A stretch of DNA of 64,000 bases from Rhabditoides inermis (lineage: Eukaryota > Nematoda > Chromadorea > Rhabditida > Rhabditidae). This document shows, in pieces, positions 12,480 through 26,135 of the stretch. A program made the position numbers and the translations under genes. The DNA lies in the NCBI GenBank assembly GCA_963966185.1, contig CAWZYM010000398.1, positions 1,112,501 through 1,176,500 on the forward strand, read 5' to 3'. The notes below the pieces were generated by a model that saw only the letters and a program-made list of their open reading frames with translations, did no database searches and had not been told where the DNA came from. Each line of letters begins with the position of its first letter. The first letter of the stretch is position 1.

Positions 12480-14196
12480 ATGGGTTCGCGTGTGTTTGAG
12501 ATGCGGTGCGCGCCGGCCGCGCCCGACAAGGAGCCGCACGGGTGCGGATGGAGCTGGTCAGTTCACATTGAGCCCCGTCCTCTTCGCGGTTATGAATACT
12601 CTGCGCGATTCGCGATACTGCAAAGTATACTCACAAGTCTTTTGAATCGGCTGGTTGAACGACGTGTGCTAGTAGCTCATGACGTTTTACCACACACACA
12701 TACTTACGAACGTAACATCGCCGTTGGATTTCTACAATTTTGCATATCACGCATGTGTTTTCTTTGCACCCCCTGGGTTTGCATTCAGCGTTTACAGAAG
12801 ACTTGGTTAGATCTTTAGGTATAAAATATCCTTGGGATACACTTTCCGTGGACATTGTGCTGATCTGGTAGAATATTGCAATGAATACTGAGATGGTTCT
12901 CACCTCCACAACTCCACAACCTCTACATTTGATTGATATGGCACATGCGATGTCTATTCTAGGTTCTCTCCGGCGTGGATGAAGCGTCTCGCCGTCTTCC
13001 CGGTGTTCATGATCGTTCTCTGTCTCAACGCAGTCATCCAGGGAATGGTCGTCAACGGCTTCATCTCCACCAGCATTTCTTCCATCGAGAAGAGGTGGGC
13101 GAATGCTCAGGCATCTCATGATTCATGGTCGCTCCAAGGGTTGCGTGCAAAGTGTGTACAACTACGATTCGTGTTTTGCGAATCCATTTGCGATTCGTAG
13201 TTTCTGAATGCGAGTCGTGTTACGCACGTCAACAGCGAGCTAAAGATCATTGGCGCATTTTTGATGTCTTTTTCCTTTACAAAATACTTGTAGACGTTTC
13301 TGTGTACCAGACAGTTGTTTGTGGGTGAAAGTGCTCCCACCCGGGGGATGTTTGAATGTGAGTCGGTGCAAAACAATCGGCCACCCAGCGTACGCGCCAC
13401 TTTTGCCCTTTTGATCCTATCGGCTCTGCGCCGCATTTGAGTGAAGGACCAAGATGATCGATTCACGAAATCACGACACGTTGACAAGATGCAAAGAGCG
13501 AGTAGGAAAAGTGCGCGCCACACAATCACAACTGCGTAACTTGAAGTGATTCAAAGGAAAATTGGGAAGGATATCGTAAGGCATAGTTTGAAGATACTGA
13601 CGTCGTTCAGATTCTCGTTGACGTCGACCGAGTCGGGCATCTTCTCGGCGACGTACGACGTGGCGGTCGCACTCATGCTCATTCCGCTATCCATCTACGC
13701 ACACAGAGGTGAATGGAGGAAGAAATGGAATGGCATTACGGCTCTGCCATGTGAATTTATTGCAGAAAACTGCGTCACATATACAGTGAAAAAACCAATG
13801 TTTAATTTTCATTGAAAGTTACATTCAAACGGTGAAACTCGCATAGAAACAATTCAAAACTCAAAATTCGACATGTCGACAAATGGGAACTGTCTCTCAC
13901 TTTTCGCGTTGCAGTGAACAAGGTGCGATCGATAGGCTGCGGAATGTTGCTGGTCGGGATCGGAGCTCTCGTCATCTGCATACCACAATTCATGGACGGA
14001 AACTACAAGGTGAAACGGAAAACGCGTACACTATTCCATGAGATTTCGCGCTGATAATCCGAGATAACTGCAATAGAACCCTCTAACTGTTTTGTTTAGG
14101 TTGGCGCGCTGAAATCGGACCACTGCGACCCGCTGCGCAACCCAGGATGTGACAACCAGCAGGAGACGAAGTCGCTGTGGGTGTGAGAGAGAGAGG

Positions 14197-14245
<49 letters not shown>

Positions 14246-16847
14246 AGAGGGGAGCTGGTCCGTTTCAGCTCCTACCCCCTTCTGCTGCTCTCGCAAGTCT
14301 TCGTCGGGCTGGGAGCAGCGCCTCTCTTCACATTCGGCTACTCTACCATTGACGAATTTGACTCGCACAAAAAGACCGGAATCAACATGGGTGAGTCTTG
14401 TTTACTCTGTTTTTTTTTTATTTAGTGTTTACCTTTGTTTACGGCCAGCCAACAACATAGGTGAGTTGCCTTGTTTACTATGTTTGTTGTTTACCTGTGT
14501 TTCCTTCTATTCATCATGAGTGGGTTGTTTTTTTAGTTTGTTTACTTGTAAATCACGTGGTTTACCTTTTTTCCATCCATCAACATGGGTGAGTCTTGTT
14601 TACTCTGTTTTTTGTGTTGTTCACCTCGTTTCCTTCCAGCCATCTTCATGGGTGTGTCTACTGTGGGTCCTGCTCTGGCGTTCATCGGAGGCGGCCAGCT
14701 TCTCAACATCTGGGGCGACATCGGAAAGACCGACTACAGAGAGTGGGTGGATCTTTTTTCAGATTCGAATTCATACTATTCACTGTAGAAACACATAGTA
14801 CAGCACCCAATCTCCCAATCACTGTCAAATCATTCTTTGAAGGACATATCAATTACTGAAAACGAAACAGAAACGCTACTTGACTAATTACTTTCTCTGA
14901 ACTATTATAACAAATCAACAAGTTATCGCTTGATTTTATCTTTCTTCCTTTTAGTTTTAATCGCGGACCTTTCTAGTCTGGGCATCGTGGGTCCGAAGGA
15001 TCCGCGCTGGTACGGCGCGTGGTGGATCGGATTCGCGGCGGCCGGCTGCCTCGCATTCTTCACCTCCATCCCACTCATGCTCTTCCCCAAGACACTCAAT
15101 GGTGAGGCAGAAAAAAACACCATGCACTAAACTAGCACATCTTTCCCGCTTTCGACACGACGATAAGATAAGACCTTACCTGACTTGTATCATCTGATGG
15201 ATAAACCTCCTTACTTGTACAATCAAAAACGAGTTGTTTGCAGACACGGAGGAGCGCAAGCGGCACGACACGGTGCAGACGCACGCCAAGCTCAACGTCG
15301 ACTTCACGGGCGAGCGGTACGCGCTGCTCAGGACGTTCAAGGTGCTTGGAAGAAAGACAGACGTGGCGACTCGCGACTAGCCGCGTTTCCCTGTGTGCGC
15401 ATGTCGGCATGTCAGAGACTCGGTTTTCCGAATGGTAGACAAAATATTGTCTATCACGTAGTCGCAGATTCATGAATATTCATCTAAATTCCAAGTACAG
15501 TTCGCGCGCCGTTAGAAATGAAGAAATTGAGAGGAGAGAAGACTATATGTATGATGAAAAACATTTCAGCTGTTCTTCTTCAACAAGACGTGCATGGCTC
15601 TGGTGGCGATGCAGACGTTCGAGAGTATGATCATGAACGGGTGAGGCCTTTCATTCCAGTCCTTTCACAGCTCACCCCGCCCTTTCCAGGTACATCACGT
15701 TCATCCCGAAGGTGTTCGAGAACCTCTTCGGATTCAGCTCCTCCTGGGCATCCACCATGACCGGTATGTTAGATTTTTGAAGTGTATAGACATGTGCTTT
15801 TCTCGTATTCCTATTCCGAAAGTTCTAGTATCATATTCACGATTGAAGGTCTGATCGTGGTACCGATGGGCGTGCTTGGTAGCATCGTCGGCGGAAAGGC
15901 GGGAGAGATGGTCAGCAACAAAATGAGGTGCGCCAAATGAATAGATCTCCTTTACCGTACTCTCTCCTCTCCACTTCTCATCCACATAGCTTTACCGAAG
16001 TACACCGAAAATCCTTACATGTGATTTTTTCCTTAGATCTAGGCCAGCGTATGACGTTCGAGTTCTTTATGTCTCGTAAATATGGCTCGCGAATATGTTT
16101 GCTTGCAGGCCGCTGCTCAAAGTGGCGCTCGTCTTCAATGTGCTGGTTGTGCTTTGTTCCTTCGCTCTACTCGTCCGATGCGAACAAATCCCCATTGCTG
16201 GAGTCAACACCGAATACTCCAGGTAACTTTTCCCACACTTCCTTCTCTTTCACAGTCTCTGATGATTGCTGCCGACGCTGTGTCACACACTCTCCCAAAT
16301 ATCACATCTTTGCCAATGACTATCATCACTACTTCATTTTTTGAGTATTCTATGGAACATATGTACATGTAGAGTCAGAGAGTCATTTTTCGCGAGTACA
16401 CAACACGCAGTGAATCTATAACCACTATTTCAGCGTCTCCTCCGGTCTCTCTCACTCGTGTAATGCGAACTGCCAGTGCGAGGGTCTGTTCAACCCGGTG
16501 TGCGCGGGAGACATCTCCTACCTCTCGCCCTGCCATGCTGGCTGCGCCGCGTCGCCTGATGTGAGGCAGACTTTCAATTATAATAATATAACTAAATAAT
16601 CTTTATTACTGTGTATTTTATTTAAAAGAACAAGAGGAAATAAACATATAATTTATAATAAACCTATAAGTAATAAACCATGCACCTATAAGTGATAAAC
16701 TTGTTTCAGCTCATCACCACAAAGTGGGAGCAGTGCAGCTGTGCTTCGTTCCACAACGTCTCTATTTCGACGGTCACCAAGGGATGGTGCGCCGCTGATT
16801 GCAAGAGTAGTCAGGTATGGAGAGAGAGGGAGAGAGAGAAAGAAAGT

Positions 16848-16878
<31 letters not shown>

Positions 16879-17224
16879 CCAAGGGAACCCTTTCAGATCC
16901 TCTTCTTCATCATCTTCGCTTTCATGGCAATGTTCATTTTCGCATCCGCGCCTGTTATTCAATCGTCTGCTCTCAGGTAAGTACAAAATATCACACATAA
17001 ATAATTGCATTTATGTGCGGTACACATTATTTTCATTTCTGCAAGCACGGTGGATTATTCTCCTTCCATAATCGTTTATGCAAGGATACTGAGTTATGAT
17101 TTTATATGCAGATTGAATTAACAAACAATAACCAAAAATAATTAATTGTTTATCAGAGTGGTGTCGTTCAATCATCGCGACGCGTTCATCTGCTTCGGAT
17201 GGATGTTCATGCGGGTGTGCGGTG

Positions 17225-17284
<60 letters not shown>

Positions 17285-18135
17285 TATTTCTCTATGTCTC
17301 TCTCTATCTCTATTTCTCTATGTCTCTCTCTATCTCTATCTCTAGCTCTCTCTTCTCTCTCCCTCTTCTCTATCCCTCTCTCTCACACTCTCCCCTCTCT
17401 CTTTCTCTCTCTTCCCCCCTCTCTCTTTCTAACTCTCTCCCCCTCGCAGGCTCCATCCCGGGCGCGGTCTTCTTCGGCGCGGTGATCGACAAGACGTGTG
17501 TCAAGTGGAAGACTGGCTGTGATGGCTCCGCCACCTGTGTCCTCTACGACCCCAACCTCCTCTCCTCATACATATTCTACATGAGTCAGTTTGAGCTGAA
17601 TTCGAAAAAAAGAATCTGAAATTTAGAAATACCGTTGAACTGAAACTTTTCGTTCGCATAGCCGTAGCTTTGAGCTCATCAGTGAACTCGATCCGAGAAA
17701 CACTTTCAAACGATGATTGGAGAGAGTTGGTGAAAAGGATAGCTTTGTTTCAGCATAGCTTAATTTGAACTGAAAGTTTGCACTGAAGTTCGAGTATTTT
17801 TGAGCTCTGAGAAACACTTGGATAGACGTGTGTGGATTGCAGCGCTGGCGACGAAGGCGTTGTGCTTCTTCTGTCTGGTGATCGCGCTGTACAGCTACTC
17901 TCCGGTGCCGGACTGCGAAGACCCGCGGGAGGCGGACGAGGAGGAGAAGAAGGTGCCCATCGCAGACTTCCAAGTGGGTCGAATGGTTGTTTGTATCTGT
18001 TTGTTTTTTATTCATGTGTTTAGAAAGTTCGGTGTCCTGTAATATGTAGTTGGTTTACTAAGTTTACTTACAAAACCAGTTTTTCGTCAAGCAAGTTTCT
18101 TTTTTCAGAACATTACTACCTCAACGCCCATGTGA
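12480..18135 (+). CDS. Organic anion transporting polypeptide (OATP/SLCO)
   Basis: This is a 12-pass plasma-membrane uniporter-type carrier of large organic anions. Twenty phase-consistent exons give about 646 residues, normal for the family: 12480-12556, 12963-13094, 13611-13708, 13915-14009, 14100-14182, 14269-14390, 14640-14742, 14977-15101, 15244-15341, 15570-15640, 15690-15763, 15849-15927, 16109-16222, 16434-16560, 16710-16814, 16897-16976, 17157-17221, 17450-17584, 17843-17973, 18109-18135. The first helix carries the family pattern MVVNGFISTSISSIEKR followed by STESGIF. The superfamily signature reads DPRWYGAWWIGF, with Tyr where Ile or Val is usual. The extracellular Kazal-like Cys-rich loop (exons 14-15) includes CNANCQCEGLFNPVCAGD. 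The last exon is only 27 nt. Which SLCO paralogue this is cannot be decided from the window. Confidence 0.9.
14183..14240 (+). repeat. (GA)n tract starting at a donor site
   Basis: The intron after transporter exon 5 opens GTGAGAGAGAGAG and continues as a GA microsatellite. The repeat is contiguous with the 5' splice site. The same arrangement occurs on the minus strand at 28662 and 49135. Confidence 0.9.
14384..14640 (+). repeat. Four-copy tandem array forming a whole intron of the transporter
   Basis: The intron between exons 6 and 7 is built from about four diverged copies of a 65-bp unit starting near 14384, 14451, 14513 and 14581. The first and last copies share CATGGGTGAGTCTTGTTTAC, which includes the exon end and the donor site. 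Each copy ends in a pyrimidine-rich TTCC-containing stretch like the real acceptor at 14639. Confidence 0.8.
17228..17450 (+). repeat. CT-rich low-complexity intron
   Basis: Almost the entire intron between transporter exons 17 and 18 is CT, CTAT and CCCT repeats, acting as an extended polypyrimidine tract up to the acceptor at 17449. Confidence 0.9.
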
Positions 18136-18539
18136 GCATCAGTGATATGAGGGGCGATTCGACGGCGATGCTCAATTCGTTTTTGTCATTGTGTGTGTGG
18201 ATGTTCTTTTTTTGTACGATTTTCTCTTTGCAACTGTTTGTGATTGTTGTGTGTATTGCACTCACTCCTACACCTACGAGTAACGTTCTACGCAAAAAAA
18301 ACGATGCAGTATTTATTGTTTTGAATGAGATTCACTAATGTTTTTTTGCAAGATTTGTGTGTTTGTGTTGTGAACAAAGCATGAACGTGTTTCAAAAATA
18401 ATTTTATAGAAACTTCTATTTTCTCTGCTCGATGCAACGTATTTACAACAATATAGAAATATTATAAACACCTCTACGCGCAACACTACAACCACTCTAC
18501 ATCAAATCAATAGTATACTCGCATTTTGTTGATGACCAC

Positions 18540-18597
<58 letters not shown>

Positions 18598-18782
18598 CTG
18601 TCGCTGTACATAGGCGTGAATGGCAGACTAGAAAGAGAGTGGGCGCGGATTCAAGGGAGTCCGCGTAAGGCTATAGGGGAATAGTGATAGCTACCACAGC
18701 TCGGTCATAGGGGAGATAGCTACCACAGCTCGGTCATAGGGGAGATAGCTACCACAGCTCGGTCATTGAGGAAACAGGCTAG
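18136..18782. other. Convergent intergenic region
   Basis: This lies between the stop of the transporter (+) and the stop of the protease (-). It holds a TTTATT (18312-18317), which is a polyadenylation motif AATAAA for the minus-strand gene, a GA microsatellite (about 18542-18581) and the short tandem repeats described separately. No coding potential is seen. Confidence 0.6.
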
Positions 18783-18798
18783 CTACCACAGCTCGGTT
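18687..18798 (-). repeat. 29-bp tandem repeat carrying the protease stop codon
   Basis: The plus-strand unit AGCTACCACAGCTCGGTCAT recurs about four times with a spacing near 29-30 bp. On the minus strand it is the last codons of the ubiquitin protease (Thr/Glu-Leu-Trp) and its TAG. The coding terminus is therefore the first copy of an array that extends into the 3' UTR. Confidence 0.85.
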
Positions 18799-20732
18799 TC
18801 TCTCTTGGGCAGGATCGAGTGTGTCTTGCTGGTCTGTAGTGGCAGGACCAGCCCGGCCCGCGCCGCTGCGCTCGCGATCGTCGGACGCCGCGCCGGATTG
18901 TCACGACGGAAGTGCTCCGGCCTGCAAGCAGTGTGGTACTATCACAGGACATGCAGGAAGCAAGTCTGTGCAATGGACAACACATCCGCCCCCGCCGAGC
19001 GGATTGCGGGACAACAAAATACAATCCCATAAGAACTCGATAACAAACAAGGAAACAAGTCAATGTGTGTTACTGTGCACCTGCACGATACGCAGACTCA
19101 CCTGTTGGTTCCGTTGACCTGCGCGGCGCTGCTCTTTCGTCCGTCGCGAGGCGGCAGCTCGCGCACCTCCCTACCCATGCGAGAGTCCACGGACTCGGAG
19201 CGCGTCGGCTGAACACAAGCATTGTTTTTAACATCCTGATAACATCTCGGACCTCTCTCAGTTTCCTTTTGTTTATTCTAGTATGCTACAAAACAACAAA
19301 AAAAAGGCACAGCGTACCCGGTGTCTCCTGAGCCGGTCACTGCGTCGCTCGTAGAAGAGCAGGTATCCGGAGTGTGCCGAGTAGGTGGGGTCGACGGCGC
19401 GGCTGACGACGTCGTCGAACAGACGCCAGCTGCCGTCGCGCGGATTCCGCGTCGTCGCCGTGTAGTGACCGCACGTCACCCGCTCGCCTGGGATTGCACT
19501 ATTGTGGTAATTGATATGTAATAAATAATGTTTGTGATTTACACCGGTTGTATTTTGATATCGACAGTAAACCAGTTCCATTCAAATAATTTGTATCACT
19601 GTTCGTATTCAATTGTGGAACATAGCTTTCTCCAGACACTGTCTGCGCTACATTCATCTCGTCTTGACACAATGCACCCCTCATATTGCCCCACTCACCC
19701 TTGTGGTTCACCACTGCGAATAGGTCGTAGATGTGGTCGTCCGGATTGCTGGGCTGATCCCTAAATGAGAAAAGTATATACAGAACCGCCTGAGTTTTCC
19801 GCCTTTCCCATTTCTTCCTACATTCTAAAATCGTAGCCAAAAAGTGCGTCGCGTGCCTCTCCATCTTCCCACAGTCAAAGATGAGGAGAGAGTACAAGGA
19901 GTGCACGACACATCGCATGCCCATTATTCGCTTTCAGCAGTAACATAATTCGCATATTCTGACTATACACTGGACATTACCTTCTCATTCTTGAACCCAC
20001 ACACATCACAGATAAGCAGAAGCAAGTAAGTACATATCAAAAATCGTTCCTCCACGCACCTGTTGATGGAGCGCGTGAATGGTGAGTTCTTCTCGGGCGG
20101 GCACATGTATGGCTGCATGTCGAGACCCTCGATCGGGAACTCCACCGACTGCTCCAGCTTCACCAGGTCCGAGTACTGCAACACGCTTGGTAGTAATTTG
20201 AAAAAAGAGTAATAACTTGAATAAAAAAGTAATAATTTTGATCATAATTATACAAAAGGTAAGCAGTAGACTGTCTTACGTCGCCTCTCAACTGCCGAAA
20301 CCGCTTCATGTGCAGGACGAGGATCTGTGGCAATGAGCGGAACTGAAATAACTTATAATGAAAAAACATGTGTTAGACATGACTGTGTGTAATAGTGTGT
20401 AGTAAGTATTGTGTGTGGCTAGTGTCCAGTATTGTGTCTAGTAGTATGATGAATGATGATTGCGTGTATCGAATTGTGTATTTTTCAGTTTCTCCTGATC
20501 GTACCTGTAGTTGTTTGACGGCGTTCTTCCGCAGGCAGTTCTCGCACGTCCAGTCCAGCTGCTCCGGCTTCGTGAACTCCTGAACACGGCGAGAAATGTA
20601 AATCCAAAACACTATTATCTGTTAAAAAGTACTTGCGTAAAGAGAGTCAGTTTGTCTTGATCCAATTCAACAAAAGCACATGCATAAAACGTTTACAAAC
20701 ACTAATACAAACCTGCACTGTTGATGGAGCGC

Positions 20733-20773
<41 letters not shown>

Positions 20774-21818
20774 GGTCAAGACAAACTCTAATGCTCTCTA
20801 ATACACGCTATGCCGTATCGTCTTCATACTCCACTATACTCTTTTATGTAAGAAGACACTCACACAAAATTGCTGTAAAGAGCAAGAATATAAACAGTAG
20901 AATAGAAAACAACAACTCACGGATAAGCAGTGCTGCACAGTGTGCGACTTGACGCTCTCCCGCGTGAGGCAGTCGGCAGACTTGTGGTTGCGCGGCTCGT
21001 CCACGTTCTTCAGCAACACCCTGGAAACAGGAAGGTAAGGGACCACCCGGCTAGGACCACCCAGACGGCTAGGACCACCCAGACGGCTAGGACCACCCAG
21101 AAGCACTCACCTCTGCGTGCCGACCCACTCCACACATATCCTGGCGTAGGAGGGAAGCCGGGGATGGACTCGCCTGGAAATTGACACGTTTGGACAATGA
21201 AAACAGTGAAAAAAGCATGATACTGTGTACGAATAGCCTGAAAATGAATATATGATAAATGTACCTGTTATTGGCGACGGTGGATGATACACCTTCGGAC
21301 ATGAGTGGAAACTCGAGAGTCGGGTCGATAGCCGACGGCAGGGAGTAGTCGTCGTTCTGCATGAATGACATCAGTGCATAGCACTTTTCCATAGAACATT
21401 GTAATTTGTATATAATATTATTCTGGGAGATAGTTTGCCAGATTACGGTAGAAAATCGATCTACCCTCTAGTCGCATTCGATCTACCTTCTAGTCGTGAG
21501 GAGACCCAAGCGCGCGCTTTCAAACGATGATATCGATCAAAGAAGCCGGCATGCGAATCAAAGAGGCCGCGCGACACTCGACCATTTGCTCGCGCTGTCT
21601 GACCTCTCTCGCTCGCAACTGAGTTTCGCCAACTGACCCCGGCTGGCAATAACAGAAACTATCCTCCAGGCGAAGACTATAGTACACTAACTAGTGCAAA
21701 TTGTAATAAGTACTCACAATGACTAGTCTGAAGGCAGACATCGGGGGCATCTCGGCGACGCCCGCTCTACAAGGCGAAATAAAACAAATAAAACAATATT
21801 TATACCTCCCTCTCTCTT

Positions 21819-21859
<41 letters not shown>

Positions 21860-24800
21860 ACTTGAACAGGCACCGCGCGGCCGCGAACATTTGTCGACAC
21901 AGTGACTCGTACCCCGTCCTCCGAGACACGCAAATCGAGAATGGAGACGATTCCCTAAAAAACCATACATGAGAATAGTATAGAAAAATAGTATTTAGCA
22001 TACTACAATAGGGAATAAGTATAATAGAACACAGTACACAGTAGATAGCATTAATCGGGGATAAAATAAGACTACACAACAGATGAAAGGGGAGTGAACG
22101 TGAAAATTGAAGGAATCACAAATCTCGACGCGTGCAGTAACAAATAAAATCCATCCGAGGAGTCAAAGTCAAAATCAAAGTCATCAGAGGACACAAATGT
22201 AAATGAATTTGAAATGCACTCACCGCATGACCGTATTTCCAGTCTTCACGCTCATTGCAAATACTATATTGATTTGATCGTCCATGGTCTCCAGCAATTC
22301 AACAGCAAACATCTCGCGAGACTGAAGTTGCCTATTCGATTATGGAAACCAAACTGAAAACTCACGCTAATATTAGTAATGATAGTTTTGGTGGAGTCGT
22401 TACACGAAAAACCCGTCTCGTTGAGCCGTAGCAATAAAACCTGCAAGCAAGTGAATAGTGATACAAAGAAAATGTGAATCGACTCACAGAATCTGGATAC
22501 TTTTTGATTTCGTTGCAGATGCACGCCTTGACGTCCTCCAGACAACCCCTGCAGACATAATTTATGTAAACAATCAAACAAAAACAAACACCTTGCTAAA
22601 TAGGTAGCTAGCGAGAAGTTGTACTCGAGGAGTTTTTTTGTAACTTGTATAAGGTGACAAAAAAGTTTCAAACAAGTGTACTCACTTGAGTTCGACATTG
22701 ATGCCGTAGCGCGTGAGGCGAGGCAACGCGTTGTGCGGACCAGCCACACACACAAACAGCGGTCGTTTACCCCTAGATTCATAGTTTAGTATTCACAAAA
22801 GCCAATCGAAACCGTTCACTCACTCCTGCGGCAATTGCAGTGAGACGAACATAAACGGGTCGTAGTTAAACTTTTTGTGGCCACACTCCTTGCAGTGTAT
22901 GGAAGATCGCATTTGGGCCTGAAAAAGATTTACATAACTGTAGTGACAGTAACGCAGTAGTGCAGTATAACAGTATACAGTGCAATATGTGTACCGTACC
23001 TCGAAGAGTGTGGTGATAATAGAAGAGTGGTGTTTTCTGCGTTCCGCCAGTGCTGCTTCGGGAGATTGCAACGGTCTCTGAATACATTTTTAATAAAAAA
23101 TGTGTTTTCTTGAAGTCACATGCTCCGTTTAATCAGATCAGTGGGGATATAATGAAACAATAACCTATACGCTAATCCCTGACCGCGTGATCCCTCTAGC
23201 ACTACTCGCTAATTAATAGCATCACGCAACGAGAAAACAATAGAGAGCTAGGGGTATTACACACACAATGCTCACTCAAAGCGAGAAGACAGAAATAACA
23301 AGCGACCTGCACACAACTATGACAGAAAGTGTGCAGGTACGCGAATATGGGCGAATAATTGAATAGCATAATAGAGAACAGTCAATAGACAGCGAATGTG
23401 AAAACGATGAAAAAACTCACCACGACATTGTAGTTTCTGTCTCGCTGGTCTGCTCGGTTAAGGTCCTCGTGAACTTTGTCTAACAACCAAATCAGGAACT
23501 CTTGCGCATCCTAAAAAGGCATTGTGATAATAATCTCTTCCGCCTGCGTTTCGCAGAACAAAAGCGATTGCAAATGTATCGATGTTTCGACTTTGCCAAT
23601 GGGAGCAGAAAAAAATGTAAAAGAATTTTGTGAATGATTGCACTCTAAATGAATTTCGCCGATTCCACTATAATGGCTATTCTGTGTGTGGGCGACTCTA
23701 TGCCTCACTACCCACGCCCCACGCCGATACGCTTATTAGAGCAAAGCGTATTACTACATACATTGGTTTACGAAGAAAAATATATGCAAATGAGAAACGC
23801 TCACCTGTTGCTGGCAGTTGCGGTATTCGGCCGAAAAGTCGCCGATTACTCGCTTGAAATCGCGGATAGCAGGCTCATTGCACTTGTTGTTCCTAGAACA
23901 AGAAACACAATGTTTACTACATACATTACTACATACATTGGTTTACGAAGAAGTTATAATTTAAAGCTGATAAACAAACTTCAAAAGTCTCACCACTCAC
24001 CACAACAGATTCAATAGGTTGGCGAGCGCCCGCGTCACCGCGCCGTCGCTCCCGTTCAGCCGACTGTTCACCGTCTGCGAGTGCGTGCGGTCCTGACGCG
24101 AATGTTTGAAAATACACATGAGTAAGCAACTCACTTGTAACAAGCGGTGGTGACTCTCGTTCATGAAGAATTCGGTGAGCGGCTCGCTAGCGGCTAGCGA
24201 CTGTAATAGTGTAATTCACAATAATGTACGATATGCAAATTAGGGTATCTCACCTGCAGGACGGCATTGATGTAGCAGGTGTTGCCGAGGTTGGCGATGC
24301 CGCCTTGCAACGGCACCATCGAGTGCTGCAAAGGAGAATAGAATACGTATTAATAGCAAATGGGTGCGGGATAAATAATTGTATGATATGAGACACTACA
24401 ATGGGCGCTGCAGCGTGCCGCGCTCGCAACAGAGAAAAAAAGAGGATACGGAGAATATATAAACAGCGAATATATATGTACAACTAATACTCGTTCTCTC
24501 TGTTTCTGTGCTACTACTATGTGAATGCCTCTATTCCTCTCTATCGCTATTCTCGCTCACTCTCTCTCTCTCTCTCTCCCTTCCCTTAGAGACATGAAGA
24601 AAACAAGCGAGAGAGAGAGAGAGGGAGAGAGAGAGTGGGGGGGGGGGCGGGGGAGCGCTGGGCCGCTATTGATCGAACTCGCTCACCGCGTCGCTGGGGC
24701 CGGGCAGACTGTGGACGCTGGCGGCGTTCGCGTCTCGGACTATTCCCGTCTCCCGGAAGCGACCCGCCGACTCGCTGCGCCGCAGCGAACGACGCGCCTG

Positions 24801-25628
24801 CAATCAATCAATCAATCGTTTATCCGGAATCATTATATCTGAATATGACAACACAATCATGATGATATGAAGCATACAGTAGTGCGTAAGATGCTAGATG
24901 CATAGGCTAACGCCGGGGTAAGACAGGTAGGCCTGTAATATGATAAAGAAAGTGTAAAAAGGGAAATGTAAAGGTATCCCCCCGATTCAAGAGACTCTGC
25001 TGGTGCACCGGCCGGGAGAGAAAGTGCCGGGAGAGAAATATGGTGAACAACCCAGTTTCGGCATCACCTGACTGAATTGTTCGGACAGTCTCATACGAGA
25101 GCACTGATGTAACATACTATAAATACCGCGGAGCATGTAGTTATTGTGAAACAAGTCTACAGCGCAGACGCGCGCTCGCACAATGTAGTTTCGAGTGCCG
25201 CACAGAGTGCACCGCACTACAAAAAAAAATGGCAAAGGACTCGAGGCGTCTCATTTTTCAATGACATCGTTTTTTTCGGTATGCACACAAATCATTGAAC
25301 AATTTTGCCTTTTCGAAAGAAAAAAAAATGAAACACTCACCGGTTTGTCGGCAGCCGGCGGAATGTCTGGTCGGTAGAGGCGGTCGTGCGAGCGGCGGAC
25401 GTCGTAGTTGCGCGCCGGCTGCGGCTGCTGCGGCGCGTCGTGGATGGTCCGCTCTTCGTGGGTGGTCGGCGCCGCGCCGTTCGTCTCGTAGCCGTCGAAT
25501 ACCAGCTGGTTCTGCAAGTCGACCCAACTGAGCGACAAACGGGCAGAGGGCGTAGTAGTAGTGTGGTGGTTGCTATGTGTGTGTGTATATTGGAGGGGGG
25601 TTGCTCTCGCTATTATCATTCTCTCTCT

Positions 25629-25667
<39 letters not shown>

Positions 25668-26092
25668 GCGGTTGCCCACGAATTGCCGGGCGGGCGACGG
25701 CAAATCCAGGTGGTTTGCGACTCGCCCCGAAAAATGCAAATAACGATGTGTGTAAGAGTGTCGACGCATCGTGTTCAAAGAGTGACTCTTTCAACGCATC
25801 TCTTTCTATCTCTTCTTTCTCCCTCCCTCTCTCTTTCTCTCTTTCGTTCCCTCTCTTTCATTACTATCTATCTATCTAACTCTCTCTCCCTTCTCCCCCT
25901 ATCTCTCTCTCCCACTCACTCTCTCTTTCTCTCCCTCTCTCGTTCATGGATTGCCGTGTTGTTTCCTTCTCAACAATACATGACTCACTGGCAGCGGCGG
26001 TCTCGGGGGAGGCTCTCTCTGTTTCTGCGACTTTGACGTGCTACTCTGTGAGCCGGTGAACGCACCTGAATCAGGGACTCTCTCTTTCTCTT

Positions 26093-26135
<43 letters not shown>

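Noticed and set aside
25386..26036. 216-codon plus-strand open frame
   Set aside because: Half is the antisense of a protease exon (25341-25511) and half is translated CT repeat.
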